Source: an uncultured Pseudomonadales bacterium (lineage in GTDB: Bacteria; Pseudomonadota; Gammaproteobacteria; Pseudomonadales; Pseudohongiellaceae). From it: DNA of 64,000 nt. The stretch is from positions 1-64,000 of the forward strand of contig CALTDI010000006.1 of assembly GCA_943842505.1 (NCBI GenBank). Reading direction: 5' to 3'. The stretch's first letter is position 1. Each line of letters opens with the position of its first letter. Below the pieces are notes generated by a model. That model saw only the letters and a list, made by a program, of their open reading frames with translations, did not search any database and was not told the origin of the DNA. Made by a program: the position numbers and the translations under genes. Positions 25,789 through 34,870 of the stretch are shown one piece after another.

Positions 25789-27873
25789 TCATAACTGTAG
25801 TTCGTAGGAAACTCCGATGACTCGGGGTTCACCGAATTGAATATAGGGTTCGGGCGCGTAGCCTTTTCTTGGATCGTTGCCAAACTCGCCGAAGAAGAAT
25901 CCCCTAACCGCATAGTCTTGATTGCTAAGATTACGGCCCCAAAGGCTCAGACTCCAGCGTTCGCCAGCATAGCTGAGATTCATATTCACCAATTCATAGG
26001 GGTCGCTTCTAACGCTATGGCTGTCGGAAAAGTAGAAGTCGTCTTTCGCATCGATGGAGACGGATAGTGACCAGGCACCCAGGCTGTAGTCAGCAGCCAA
26101 ATGCGCCATATAGCCTGGTGCATGAGCCTGATCGCGCCCCGAAAGATCCTGATTCTCGGAGTTGAGAAAAGAATCGAAGGTGGCATCCAGCAACCCTAAA
26201 CTGGCTGTTATGCCCAGCTGCTCTGTGGGATACCAAAGCGCTTCGACTTCGACTCCGTTATTTGTCCCTTCGGCCGCATTGCCTATGAAGTCGATGAACT
26301 CGGTACTGCCGTTATCACGAATTCTTCCGGTGGAGCTCTTTACCTGCTGCTCGTGTCTGTCATCGTGAAACACAGCGGCTTTGAGGTGTAACCTGTTCTC
26401 GAGTAGTTTCGATTTTATGCCCAGTTCATATTCAATCAGGAACTCCTCACCGAACTCGCGTAGATCTGCATCCAGTGTGCCATCGGTGTTAAAGCCACCG
26501 GCCTTATAGCCCCGGGCGATGCTGGCGTAGGCCATAGTATCCGGGTTCAGCAGATACTTGGCGGCGACTCGACCGCCCCAGAGAGTCTCCTGCGGCGAAA
26601 AGCCAAGCTGCTGAGAGTCACTATAGCGCGTGTCGCGCCGCTCGACTCTCAGGCCTGTCTCCAGGGTCAGTCTTTCGCTGAGCGCCGAGTCTAATTCGAA
26701 GAAGGCCGCGGCGGTATCGAAGTCGTAGTCGCTGTGAAAGCTTGAGGCAAGAAAGGTGTAGTCGCGCCGCAATGACTCGCTACTACTAAGCGTGTACACA
26801 CCGAACAACCACTGGGTTGTATCGGAAAACAGTCGGCTACCGTCATTGGAGACAAATCTTAGCTCCAGGCTTCGGGTCTCTCGATCACGGATATAGTTAT
26901 CTCGTGACATATAGCCATCGGGATGTATTCCTGCGAAGGTCCAATCCTCGTCGTAGCCATATTCCATATCGGAATCGGCGAGGCCCACGATGAGCTCCAG
27001 ATCAAAATTATCTAGCTGCCAGTTACTGTCGATCGCCAGGGCGAGGGATTCTTGCCGGTCCTGCCCTGGCTCATCGGAGAGTGTGCTGCGTGAATTATCG
27101 AGGGTAAAAGCATCGTAGCCGTTGTCCACATCTACATGGGACAGGCTAAGGTCCAACGTCCAGTTAGCGGACATCTGCGCGCTTAGCTTGCCGCGAACTG
27201 ACAGCTCGTCCTGTACGTTGTTCTTCTTCGTTCTCAGAAAGTCGTTCTCGTAGTAGCCATCGGAGCGATGACTACCGACCGCCAATCGTGCGCTTACCGT
27301 CTCGGACAGGGGGCCGGTTATCATTGCCGCCATGGTATTTGTATTGTAGTCCGCCGCGCCGAGTTTCAGGCTTGCCGCAAACTGATCTTCGGGATCGTGA
27401 GTCTTGACGTTAATCAGGCCTGCCAGTGCGTTGGCACCGTATCTCGTTCCCTGGGGCCCTCGCAGTACCTCAACCTGTTCGACATCCATCATGGTGGCGA
27501 TGGTGGCCGCGCCACTGAAGTCTACGTTGTCCACCAGAAAACCTACCGAGGGGTTGATGGGGGCGACGAATTGGCTGCGCTCGCCAATGCCCCGAATCTG
27601 AAAGAAGCGTGCACGATTGGAACCGGCGGCATAGTTAACATTGGGGATGGCATTCGCCAGCTCCTCGAAGTGTTGCGCGGCTCTGGATTTTATCGCCGCC
27701 TCCGTCATCACGGAGACACTGGTCGCCGTTTGCAAATCGCTTTTGCCCCTGAAATCTGCGTTAACGATAATCTCTTCGATGGTGTTCTCTGCGGCAACAG
27801 CAAGCCCCGGCATGCAGCCCAGGATAGCAAACGGCAGTAATGTGAAATAGGGTGTACGAGTAGTGTTAGACAT
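25789..27873 (-). CDS. TonB-dependent outer-membrane receptor, probably for thiamine
   Basis: I take the ATG at 27873 (MSNTTRTPYF) after GGAGAG; a TTG four codons earlier is possible. The 694-residue product has a signal peptide (GLAVAAE), a TonB-box-like TIEEIIVNA, a plug domain with FQIRGIGERSQF and VEVLRGPQGTRYGANALAGLINV, and a beta-barrel ending YELQL with aromatic-rich strands. TonB receptors import scarce nutrients across the outer membrane. A TPP riboswitch directly upstream and the two downstream vitamin-binding/permease genes point to thiamine or a precursor. Confidence 0.88.
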   Translation of the reverse strand: MSNTTRTPYFTLLPFAILGCMPGLAVAAENTIEEIIVNADFRGKSDLQTATSVSVMTEAAIKSRAAQHFEELANAIPNVNYAAGSNRARFFQIRGIGERSQFVAPINPSVGFLVDNVDFSGAATIATMMDVEQVEVLRGPQGTRYGANALAGLINVKTHDPEDQFAASLKLGAADYNTNTMAAMITGPLSETVSARLAVGSHRSDGYYENDFLRTKKNNVQDELSVRGKLSAQMSANWTLDLSLSHVDVDNGYDAFTLDNSRSTLSDEPGQDRQESLALAIDSNWQLDNFDLELIVGLADSDMEYGYDEDWTFAGIHPDGYMSRDNYIRDRETRSLELRFVSNDGSRLFSDTTQWLFGVYTLSSSESLRRDYTFLASSFHSDYDFDTAAAFFELDSALSERLTLETGLRVERRDTRYSDSQQLGFSPQETLWGGRVAAKYLLNPDTMAYASIARGYKAGGFNTDGTLDADLREFGEEFLIEYELGIKSKLLENRLHLKAAVFHDDRHEQQVKSSTGRIRDNGSTEFIDFIGNAAEGTNNGVEVEALWYPTEQLGITASLGLLDATFDSFLNSENQDLSGRDQAHAPGYMAHLAADYSLGAWSLSVSIDAKDDFYFSDSHSVRSDPYELVNMNLSYAGERWSLSLWGRNLSNQDYAVRGFFFGEFGNDPRKGYAPEPYIQFGEPRVIGVSYELQL

Positions 27874-27944
27874 GAGTCTCTCCAAAAGTTAATTCAAGAG
27901 ACCCGGCAGTATTTGGACGTGTGATGAGATGTGGTGTGCATCCT

Positions 27945-28028
27945 TTTCCTACGCCGGTATTAACCGGATCAGGTTCTAGGGTTGACTGGCAAGCCAGAAT
28001 CTCAGGTCTATTGACCACCCCTAAGGAA
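27945..28028 (-). promoter_or_regulatory. TPP riboswitch (thi-box)
   Basis: Read on the minus strand: TTAGGGGTGG, then CCTGAGATT, ACCCTAGAACCTGATCCGG, TTAATACCGGCGTAGGAAA. These are the conserved P2/P4 blocks of the TPP aptamer (CUGAGA, ACCUGAUC, GCGUAGGGA-like). It ends about 70 nt before the receptor start, leaving room for a translation- or transcription-control expression platform. Thiamine pyrophosphate should switch the three-gene operon off. Confidence 0.93.
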
Positions 28029-28230
28029 CTGGATGCAGTATAGCATCAGCCGAACTATAAGTTGGGAAAGTTTTGGAAATAGGTGATCGCTCGCGGGGTA
28101 GTGTGCTGGTTAACTGACGCTGCGGCAGCCACAGCTATTTTCATAAACAGATAGTCTTCTACAGTCTTTTCTATATCATCTGCAGGGTATTAGCCTTAAG
28201 CGCCTATACGGCATGGACTAAGAGTTTTTA

Positions 28231-28752
28231 ATGAGCACTGAAATTATAGTTATGACTGGCCCCGAATCTTCGGGCAAGACTACTCTGGCAAAGCAGCTTG
28301 CTGATTGCTGGAACGTACCTCTCGTCCCGGAAATTGCCAGAGACTATCTCAGAGGAAAAGATTCCTATCAGCAACATGACTTAGTAGAAATCGCCAAGCA
28401 GCAACACCAGCAGGAACAAACGCTTCTTGCGCATTCACCGGAGAAAATTGTCTGCGACACCGATCTACTGGTTATTATGATCTGGAGCGAGCTTAGGTAT
28501 GGTCACTGTGACCCGTGGATCTACTCTACTTTTGAAGATAGCCTCAGACAGCAAACTTCCAGCAGGTATTATTATTTGTGTGACTACAAGATTCCCTGGG
28601 AAGCTGACCCGCTGCGAGAGAACCCGAATAACCGTGACGAACTGTTCGAACTCTATGTTACGAAGATCGAAGAATATGAACTATGCTATAGCCTGGTAGA
28701 AGGCGAGCCGCAGGAACGTTTGCAGCAGGCTCTGCATAGCTCGAACTCCTAA
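28231..28752 (+). CDS. NadR-like P-loop kinase (AAA domain)
   Basis: The 173-residue product begins with a Walker A motif TGPESSGKTTLAKQLA (9-24), then PEIARDYLRGKDSYQQHDL, a NadR-kinase-like signature, and VCDTDLLVIMIW as a Walker B-like region. Family members phosphorylate nicotinamide riboside (NadR kinase domain). It is divergent from the TPP-regulated transport operon, with no riboswitch of its own. It could trap the transported vitamin by phosphorylation; whether that is thiamine or nicotinamide riboside is unknown. Confidence 0.75.
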   Translation: MSTEIIVMTGPESSGKTTLAKQLADCWNVPLVPEIARDYLRGKDSYQQHDLVEIAKQQHQQEQTLLAHSPEKIVCDTDLLVIMIWSELRYGHCDPWIYSTFEDSLRQQTSSRYYYLCDYKIPWEADPLRENPNNRDELFELYVTKIEEYELCYSLVEGEPQERLQQALHSSNS

Positions 28753-28838
28753 GGAAAGCTAATGCCTAATCCCTAAGACCCCGCAGCGGCTTCTGGATGA
28801 ATAGTTGAATAGTTGAATAGTCACTTCTAACACAAGAA

Positions 28839-28865
28839 TAAAAAAGGCGCCTACCCGGGCGCCTT
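28839..28865 (-). terminator. Intrinsic terminator of the DksA-like gene
   Basis: GGCGCC tacccg GGCGCC (28846-28863) with A7 on its left, which is a U-run on the minus strand. It lies about 40 nt after the dksA-like stop. Confidence 0.75.
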
Positions 28866-28900
28866 CGGTTGTATCTCTTCCATCTCAGCGCTCAGTCAAG

Positions 28901-29233
28901 TCAAGATTTAGACTCTGTACAGTCAATACATGCATCCGCATAGGGAATAGCGATCAGGCGTTCCTCTGCAATCTGACCGCCACAGTCGCTGCAGTTACCG
29001 TAGGTTCCATTCTCGATGCGCTCTATCGCCCTGCTTATTTGAATGAGCTCACCCAGACCTTCCGTCTCCAAAGCCGCAACGACTTCGTCGTTCTCGGTTT
29101 CTTTGATCTGTTCGTGAAAATTTGGACTAACTGGACTCTCCTTCGAGAAGAGGTGCTTATGGGTTCGTTCCAGGCGACTCTGTAGCTCACTCTTTTGCTG
29201 GATTAGGTCTTGCTTCACTTTATCAATATTCAC
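28901..29233 (-). CDS. DksA/TraR-family zinc-finger protein
   Basis: The 110-residue product has an N-terminal coiled coil (KVKQDLIQQKSELQSRLERT), a central acidic segment and a C4 zinc finger (CSDCGGQI ... CIDC). It lacks the longer coiled-coil tip of true DksA and resembles the short YbiI/TraR-like or general-stress DksA-type proteins. Such proteins act in the RNA polymerase secondary channel or have stress roles. Both Cys pairs are intact. Confidence 0.85.
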   Translation of the reverse strand: MNIDKVKQDLIQQKSELQSRLERTHKHLFSKESPVSPNFHEQIKETENDEVVAALETEGLGELIQISRAIERIENGTYGNCSDCGGQIAEERLIAIPYADACIDCTESKS

Positions 29234-29342
29234 TTTGGCTCTCTCAGTTATTCATTGGCATAGGAACTTCATGTTTAACGTTACCCCAGTGCTACGAATT
29301 GGTATTGATTCAAGTCAATCCTTCTTCGGCGGCCCGCCGGCG

Positions 29343-29654
29343 TCACATTGACGCGGGTTTGATTATCAATAGGTCTTTCTTAATGTAGTCCAGAGCTGCA
29401 TCTGTGGTGCTTCCTATTAGAGCCTCCGAGAGCCTGCTGCGCGAGATGGCACCCATAACGACGATATCCGAATTAGACTCTTCGCTGTAGTCCTTTAGCG
29501 CATAGAGGGGCGTCTCGTCGATGAGGTGCTGATGATCTTTATCTATGCTGTAGTCTTTCAGCAGATCATCGAAAGCCTTGCTGTGCTCCGACTTAATCGT
29601 ACCCGCCACTGCGAAGGGCCGTGCCGTTTCGGCATAGGCATGCACTACATGCAA
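29343..29654 (-). pseudogene. Universal stress protein fragment (C-terminal part)
   Basis: About 103 residues match the C-terminal part of UspE/UspA-like proteins: LHVVHAYAE, then ALKDYSEESNSDIVVMGAISR, GSTTDAALDY and LLIIKPAS. A UspE-type protein is about 300 residues, so most of the gene is missing. The codon just before the TTG at 29654 is a stop, and homology starts abruptly there. The junction lies about 50 bp from cbpM, whose usual partner gene is absent, so a deletion has probably joined two once-separate genes. Confidence 0.65.
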
Positions 29655-29704
29655 CTAGGCGAGGCAAGCAAATTTGATCCAAGGGCGCAGTGGAGGAATT
29701 CACA

Positions 29705-30022
29705 ATGAACGATACCCATCAAGAAATCCTGAGTCTGAATGAGCTTTGTGAAGTTACATTGATGCCCGAGGACATCATCGTCGAGATTGTAGAACATGGC
29801 ATTGTTGAGCCACTTGGGCGCGAGCCCGAGAACTGGCAATTTGATTTGCATATGGTGGTCATTACACGCAAGGCGCTGCGCCTTCATCGTGATCTGGAGA
29901 TCGATTGGTCGGGCATCGCCTTCGCGCTGAGCCTGATCGATGAGATAGAACAATTAAGAGAACAGAATGATTGCCTGAGCCAGCGACTCAGCCGTTTTGA
30001 AAAAAGCACCGATCCAGGCTGA
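29705..30022 (+). CDS. cbpM: Chaperone modulator CbpM (orphan)
   Basis: ATG 29705 follows a GGAGG. The 105-residue MerR-like helical protein reads LNELCEVTLMPEDIIVEIVEHGIVEP, typical of CbpM, ending in a coiled coil (IDEIEQLREQNDCLSQRL). CbpM binds the J-domain of CbpA and blocks its DnaK co-chaperone and DNA-binding activity. It normally follows cbpA directly. Here no J-domain gene is present; a truncated stress gene lies in that place. Confidence 0.85.
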   Translation: MNDTHQEILSLNELCEVTLMPEDIIVEIVEHGIVEPLGREPENWQFDLHMVVITRKALRLHRDLEIDWSGIAFALSLIDEIEQLREQNDCLSQRLSRFEKSTDPG

Positions 30023-30035
30023 AACGAGAAGATTG

Positions 30036-31271
30036 CTAGCCGCTAAAAAGTGCCACGAGCTGCGCAAACCCATGAACGCTTAAGAACGTTCCGCAGAGTA
30101 TTGCGCCGACTATCGGGAAGAGGATATTTACTTCGAACGCATTCGCTACCGGTTCGTGTCGCCTCTTTATCTTCACCAGAGCAATATTCACCAGGGTAAA
30201 CACAAAGAGCAGCAGAGAGGTGGTCGTCGCTGCCAATGTTTCTATGGGCAGCCATAGCGCCGCGACAATGATGATAGCGGTTAGCACCGCGGTCGCATTC
30301 ACCGGAGTTTGCGTTTTACTGTTCACTTCTCCCAGAAACTCAGGCAGCCAGCTCTGCTTCGCCAGACCATAGCAGACGCGAGAAGCCATGATTATCTGTA
30401 TTAACGCCCCGTTGACGACGGCAAACAGACTCACAGCCGTTATCAGCCAGGGGTTGCGTCCGGTGGCCGCCGCATAGACATCGGCAAGTGGCGCATCCGA
30501 GCCACCTAGCGCCTCCGGGCTGAGCACTAACAGAGCGGAAACTGAGACCAACACATACATTATCGTCGCCAGACCTAGTGCCGTGAGAATTGCGATCGGC
30601 AAGTTCCTCTTGGGGTTCTTAACTTCCTCTGCCACATTTACCATGTCTTCGAAGCCTACATAGGCATAGAAGGCCAGGAAGGCTCCGCTGGATATTCCAA
30701 TCCAAGAGTTCAGTTTTAGATCAGGAACGAAGGACGCCCCGTGCAGTGCCAACTGGCCGGGCTCTGGAAAAGATACGATAAGAATCAAGATCAGCCCCGC
30801 TATTTCTATAAAGGTAAATAGCGCCGCCGTAGACACCGATTCCAAGATACCCCAGACCGCTACCAAGCCGAGCACAATTAACAAAACTATGATTACCAGG
30901 CTAGATGGCAATTCAATAAACACATTGAGATAGCCGACAAAGCCCTTGGCTATGGTTGCTGAGGAAACCACGCCCGTTAGCACTATGAGCAAACCCACAA
31001 AAAGTGATAACTGCTTAACCCCAAAGCCTTCCTGTATTTAGACTGCTTCTCCCGCGCTAACGGGGTAGCGAGAGGTAAGTTCGGCGAAGGAGAAGGCCGT
31101 TATGCCTGCGATTACCGAGGCCATTAGAAAGGAGAACGGCGTGAAGTAGCCAGCCTCCCCTGCAACTTTCCCGATTAGCACATAGACCCCTGCGCCGAGG
31201 ATGTTCCCCAGGCCATAGAGACACACCAAGGGAAACGAGAGGCTGCGTTTTAGCGTTAAGCTTTTTGCCAT
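30036..31271 (-). pseudogene. APC-superfamily amino acid permease with an internal stop
   Basis: The frame starts MAKSLTLKRSLSFPLVCLYG with GNILGAGVYVLIGKVAG (TM1, substrate loop). At 31038-31040 an in-frame TAA follows SRYPVSAGEAV. Translation resumes in the same frame with IQEGFGVKQLSLF and a full set of TM helices to the end (FEDMVNVAEEVKNPKRNLP is the conserved TM6-7 loop). Homologues have a Tyr at the stop position, so one base change (TAC/TAT to TAA) explains it. Without readthrough the permease is dead. The second part alone could start at GTG 30998. Confidence 0.8.
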
Positions 31272-31579
31272 TTGAATTTCCGTAGAATTGGGCCAACAAT
31301 ACAAGAATCTGAGAACGGTAGATAGCGAGCTCACGAGGAAAAATTAGCAGCCCTGACTGCCTGTGATATTGACCTTCATCAAGCACTGCAGCTAGTCTGG
31401 CCCTTCTAATAAGGGGCAAGACAGCAACAGAATGTGGTTATAGTTCGATGGGATCACGCAGCCCCTGCAGCCCTCATTCATTCCTATTTAGCCCAGTTAA
31501 TGGTAATTTCTCCTCCTACTTTTAGTTAATCTAATTGTTAGTACCAATCCCAGAAGAATAAACGCGCCAAGAGGTAGCT
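31272..31579. other. Intergenic region, no gene seen
   Basis: 308 bases between the divergent permease pseudogene and the CHRD gene. There is a small hairpin (CCCTT-CTAAT-AAGGG near 31400-31416) and an AGAGG Shine-Dalgarno before the CHRD start. No coding sequence recognised. Confidence 0.5.
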
Positions 31580-32032
31580 ATGAAACTCGGCCATACAGCA
31601 TTCTCACGACTTACGACTTCGCTAATCTGCGCACTTGTCCTGACATTTTCTGCAGGCGCAGTGGCACAAGCGGAAACCTTCAGGGCGCGGTTGTCCCCCA
31701 TGCCCACCACACCACAGACGGTTACCACCATAACCGGTGAGGGTGAGGTGATTCTCACGCTCGACGGGAACACGCTTACCGTCAGCGGCAATTTCACCGG
31801 CATGAATTCCGTCGCCACTATGGCCCATGTGCACAATGGCCCACCCGCTCAGCCCGGCCCGGTTGTTCACCAACTGGAGGTGACCAAGATGCCCGCTGGT
31901 GAGATTAGCGCGGTATTGGAGCTCACCGATACTCAGGTAACGGCATTGAGGAATAATGAACTCTATATTCAAGTGCACAGCGAAACAAATCCTCCCGGCG
32001 AGTTGCGCGGTTGGATTTTTGCAAGAAACTAA
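31580..32032 (+). CDS. Secreted CHRD-domain protein
   Basis: The 150-residue product has a signal peptide ending VAQAE and a CHRD (chordin) domain: FRARLSPMPTTP, GEGEVILTLDGNTLTVSG, MAHVHNGP, and LYIQVHSETNPPGELRGWI at the end. CHRD domains bind partners outside the cell; bacterial ones have no clear role. Its stop is 12 nt before the PQQ dehydrogenase start, so the two are likely one operon. Confidence 0.88.
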   Translation: MKLGHTAFSRLTTSLICALVLTFSAGAVAQAETFRARLSPMPTTPQTVTTITGEGEVILTLDGNTLTVSGNFTGMNSVATMAHVHNGPPAQPGPVVHQLEVTKMPAGEISAVLELTDTQVTALRNNELYIQVHSETNPPGELRGWIFARN

Positions 32033-32044
32033 TCGAGGTCTAGC

Positions 32045-34165
32045 ATGAAATCACTCAATAGGAACAACACACGCACCCTTTTTGCCTCTGCCCTGATTTT
32101 GCTTCTCGCCGCCTGCGGCGGTGAGAGCACGGAGCAGGCTGCTGCACCTGCAGCATCGATGGCCGCAGTGACGTTTAGTTCACAGGCCCAGGAAGGCGCC
32201 AACGCCTTCGCCAGCAACTGCGCCGCCTGTCATGGGGCAGAGCTGGAAGGCACTACGCTGGGCCCATTACTCATCGGCAATGCCTTCCTGCAGCGGTGGG
32301 GAACGCAGACACCGGCACTGCTACTGAATAATATTCAAGCGAACATGCCCCCCGGTGGCAATGACAGCCTTAGCGATGAGGACTACACCAACATCGTCGC
32401 GCATATCCTGTCTTCGAACGGAGTCGATGCTGTTACCGAAGCGCTTACGGCCAGTACTGATTTCGAGATTGCCGACAATATCTCACGGGTGGTCGCGCAG
32501 CGGTCACGCCCCGAACCCGAGCCTCCCCAGGGAGTGACGGTCGCCGGCAGGATCGAGAACTTCACGCCTGTCACCGACGCCATGCTGGAGAATCCGGACC
32601 CGGCCGACTGGCCTATGCACCGCCGCAACTACTATGGGCACAGCTTTAGCCCCCTAGATCAGATCACCACCGAGAATGCTGGCAACCTGACTCTGGAATG
32701 GGTCTGGAACATGCACGAGGGTGACTCTGAGCCCGCACCGCTGGTCTATGACGGCATCATGTATCTGATCAATCCGGGCAATGTGATTCAGGCCCTGGAT
32801 GCGGCTACTGGCGACCTGATCTGGGAGAACTGGGCCGGCCCTGCAAACCGTCAGGATATGCGCAATATCGCTATCTATAATGACAAGATAATTCAGGCAA
32901 CAACCGACGCCCGCTTGGTTGCGCTGGATGCGCGAACCGGCGAGCAAGTTTGGGAAACCGAGGTCGCCGATGCGAGCAAGGGCTTTTCAAATTCCAGCGG
33001 GCCTATCGTTGCCGATGGCAAGGTCATACTGGGCCTTGCCGGTTGCGCCAGATACATTCCAGAGGACTGCTATATCAGTGCTCACGATGCCAACACCGGT
33101 GAACTGGAATGGCGTTTCAACACCATCGCCAAGATGAACGAGCCCGGTGGAGATACTTGGGGCGAGCTCGACAATCTATTTCGAGCAGGCGGCGAGACCT
33201 GGATTACCGGAAGCTACGATCCTGAACTAAAACTTACCTACTGGGGCACTGCACAGCAGAAGCCCTGGGTGCCGGTTAGCCGTCACCTGACCATCGATGA
33301 CGTTGGCCTGTTCACCAACTCCACTGTGGCGGTAAGTACCGATACCGGCGAACTGGATTGGTTCTTTCAACACGTACCGGCAGAGGCGCTGGATCTCGAT
33401 GAGGTATTCGAACGCATCCTGGTAAACCGCGGCGATGAGAAGCTAGTGTTTTCCCTGGGTAAATACGGAATCCTGTGGAAGAACGATAGAGTCTCCGGCG
33501 AATTTCAGGCGTATAAGGAAACGGTTTTTCAGAATGCGTTTACCGATATCGATGATGAAACCGGACTGGTTACCTATCGCGAAGATATTCAGAATGCGAA
33601 GTTAAACGAGTGGACCTCGGCCTGCCCAAGCAGCGCAGGTGGTAAGGACTGGCACTCCATGACCTACCATCCGCCTACGGGCACGATGATCGCTCCACTT
33701 AGTCAGACCTGTCTCGAGAACGCGGCGCGAGAAGTTGCGCTGGTGCAGGGTGGTGGTGGACTGGCCGCTAGCAGAAAGTTCTTCGAGATGCCTGGAACCG
33801 ATGGCAACCTCGGCAAGATCGGCGCCTATAACGTGGACACCATGGAAGAAGTGTGGAGCCACCAGCAGCGCGCCTCTTTCCATACCGGCACGATGTCGAC
33901 AGCTGGCAATCTGGTTTTCGTTGGCGACCTGGATCGACGCTTTAAGGCCTTCGACGTGACCAATGGCGATATCGTCTGGGAGACCCGACTGGGGACCTCT
34001 GTGCAGGGCCACCCTATTTCCTTTGCGGTAGATGGCAAGCAATATATCGCCGTCACTGCGGCCCTTGGTGGCACGAGCCCACGTTCGGTGCCGGGTGTCA
34101 TTCTTACGGAAATAAAATATCCAAACTGGGGAAATGCGGTCTATGTATTTAGTCTGCCAGACTAG
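32045..34165 (+). CDS. PQQ-dependent dehydrogenase with N-terminal cytochrome c, lipoprotein
   Basis: The 706-residue product has a lipobox LLAAC (Cys24), a cytochrome c domain (NCAACHGAEL: Cys59, Cys62, His63; Met101 in NMPPGG) and an eight-bladed PQQ propeller from about 185 (DWPMHRRNYYGHSFSPLDQI). Tryptophan-docking repeats such as ALDAATGDLIWE, ALDARTGEQVWE and FDVTNGDIVWE are visible. Such quinohaemoproteins oxidise alcohols or aldehydes in the periplasm and pass electrons to the fused haem. No Cys-Cys disulfide ring of methanol dehydrogenase type is evident. A PqqB-like gene lies at 36.6 kb. Confidence 0.88.
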   Translation: MKSLNRNNTRTLFASALILLLAACGGESTEQAAAPAASMAAVTFSSQAQEGANAFASNCAACHGAELEGTTLGPLLIGNAFLQRWGTQTPALLLNNIQANMPPGGNDSLSDEDYTNIVAHILSSNGVDAVTEALTASTDFEIADNISRVVAQRSRPEPEPPQGVTVAGRIENFTPVTDAMLENPDPADWPMHRRNYYGHSFSPLDQITTENAGNLTLEWVWNMHEGDSEPAPLVYDGIMYLINPGNVIQALDAATGDLIWENWAGPANRQDMRNIAIYNDKIIQATTDARLVALDARTGEQVWETEVADASKGFSNSSGPIVADGKVILGLAGCARYIPEDCYISAHDANTGELEWRFNTIAKMNEPGGDTWGELDNLFRAGGETWITGSYDPELKLTYWGTAQQKPWVPVSRHLTIDDVGLFTNSTVAVSTDTGELDWFFQHVPAEALDLDEVFERILVNRGDEKLVFSLGKYGILWKNDRVSGEFQAYKETVFQNAFTDIDDETGLVTYREDIQNAKLNEWTSACPSSAGGKDWHSMTYHPPTGTMIAPLSQTCLENAAREVALVQGGGGLAASRKFFEMPGTDGNLGKIGAYNVDTMEEVWSHQQRASFHTGTMSTAGNLVFVGDLDRRFKAFDVTNGDIVWETRLGTSVQGHPISFAVDGKQYIAVTAALGGTSPRSVPGVILTEIKYPNWGNAVYVFSLPD

Positions 34166-34192
34166 AATACCGCAGAAGTAAGACTCTCACGC

Positions 34193-34225
34193 AAAGCCCG
34201 ATCTGTTAGCGACAGGTCGGGCTTT
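34193..34225 (+). terminator. Hairpin terminator after the PQQ dehydrogenase
   Basis: AAAGCCCGATCTGT tagc GACAGGTCGGGCTTT forms a long stem with one mismatch and ends in TTT. It lies 28 nt after the stop. Confidence 0.75.
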
Positions 34226-34292
34226 GATAGTTTGTTGGCTCCTCCGTTACAGTGCGAGGCGGCGCCCGACCCGTCACCAGGAGCAAACCAAC

Positions 34293-34841
34293 ATGGCCCG
34301 CCGTTACGAGCAGATGAAACCAGAGCACATCGCCTTTATCGAGCAACAGAAGCTTTTCTTCGTCGGCACTGCCGCGAACGATGGAACAGTCAATGTCTCG
34401 CCCAAGGGCTGGGATAGCCTGCGCGTGCTTTCCCCGAACCGCATCGCCTGGCTGAATATAACCGGTAGCGGCAACGAGACCGCCGCACATCTGGCGCAGA
34501 ATCAACGCATGACCATGATGTTCTGCGCGTTCGATGGCAACCCCAAGATTCTGCGCCTGTACGGCAAGGCGGTGGCGGCACACCCCCGTGACGAACAATG
34601 GGACGAGCTCTCACAACTTTTCGAGCCCCATGCCAGCGCAAGACAATATGTAGACTTTAGGATAGACCTGGCGCAGACCTCCTGCGGCTTCGGCATACCC
34701 TTCTATGACTTTGTTGAAGAGCGCGATAATATGGACAGATGGCTGGCATCTCGAGGTGACGAAGATATCGAGGAGTACTGGCGCGAGAAGAACCAGGTCT
34801 CTCTGGATGGACTCCCCACACATATTCTTGACAAAAATTAA
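34293..34841 (+). CDS. Pyridoxamine 5'-phosphate oxidase-family protein
   Basis: The ATG at 34293 follows CAGGAG; the frame is open upstream but runs through the terminator. The 182-residue product has the split-barrel flavin fold: FIEQQKLFFVGTAANDGTVN, VSPKGWDSLRVL, and AFDGNPKILRLYGKA. Members bind FMN or F420-like cofactors and reduce or oxidise small molecules. No exact substrate. It starts a run of five small redox or binding genes on the same strand. Confidence 0.82.
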   Translation: MARRYEQMKPEHIAFIEQQKLFFVGTAANDGTVNVSPKGWDSLRVLSPNRIAWLNITGSGNETAAHLAQNQRMTMMFCAFDGNPKILRLYGKAVAAHPRDEQWDELSQLFEPHASARQYVDFRIDLAQTSCGFGIPFYDFVEERDNMDRWLASRGDEDIEEYWREKNQVSLDGLPTHILDKN

Positions 34842-34870
34842 CACCGATTCATTACTGAGGACGACTAGAC

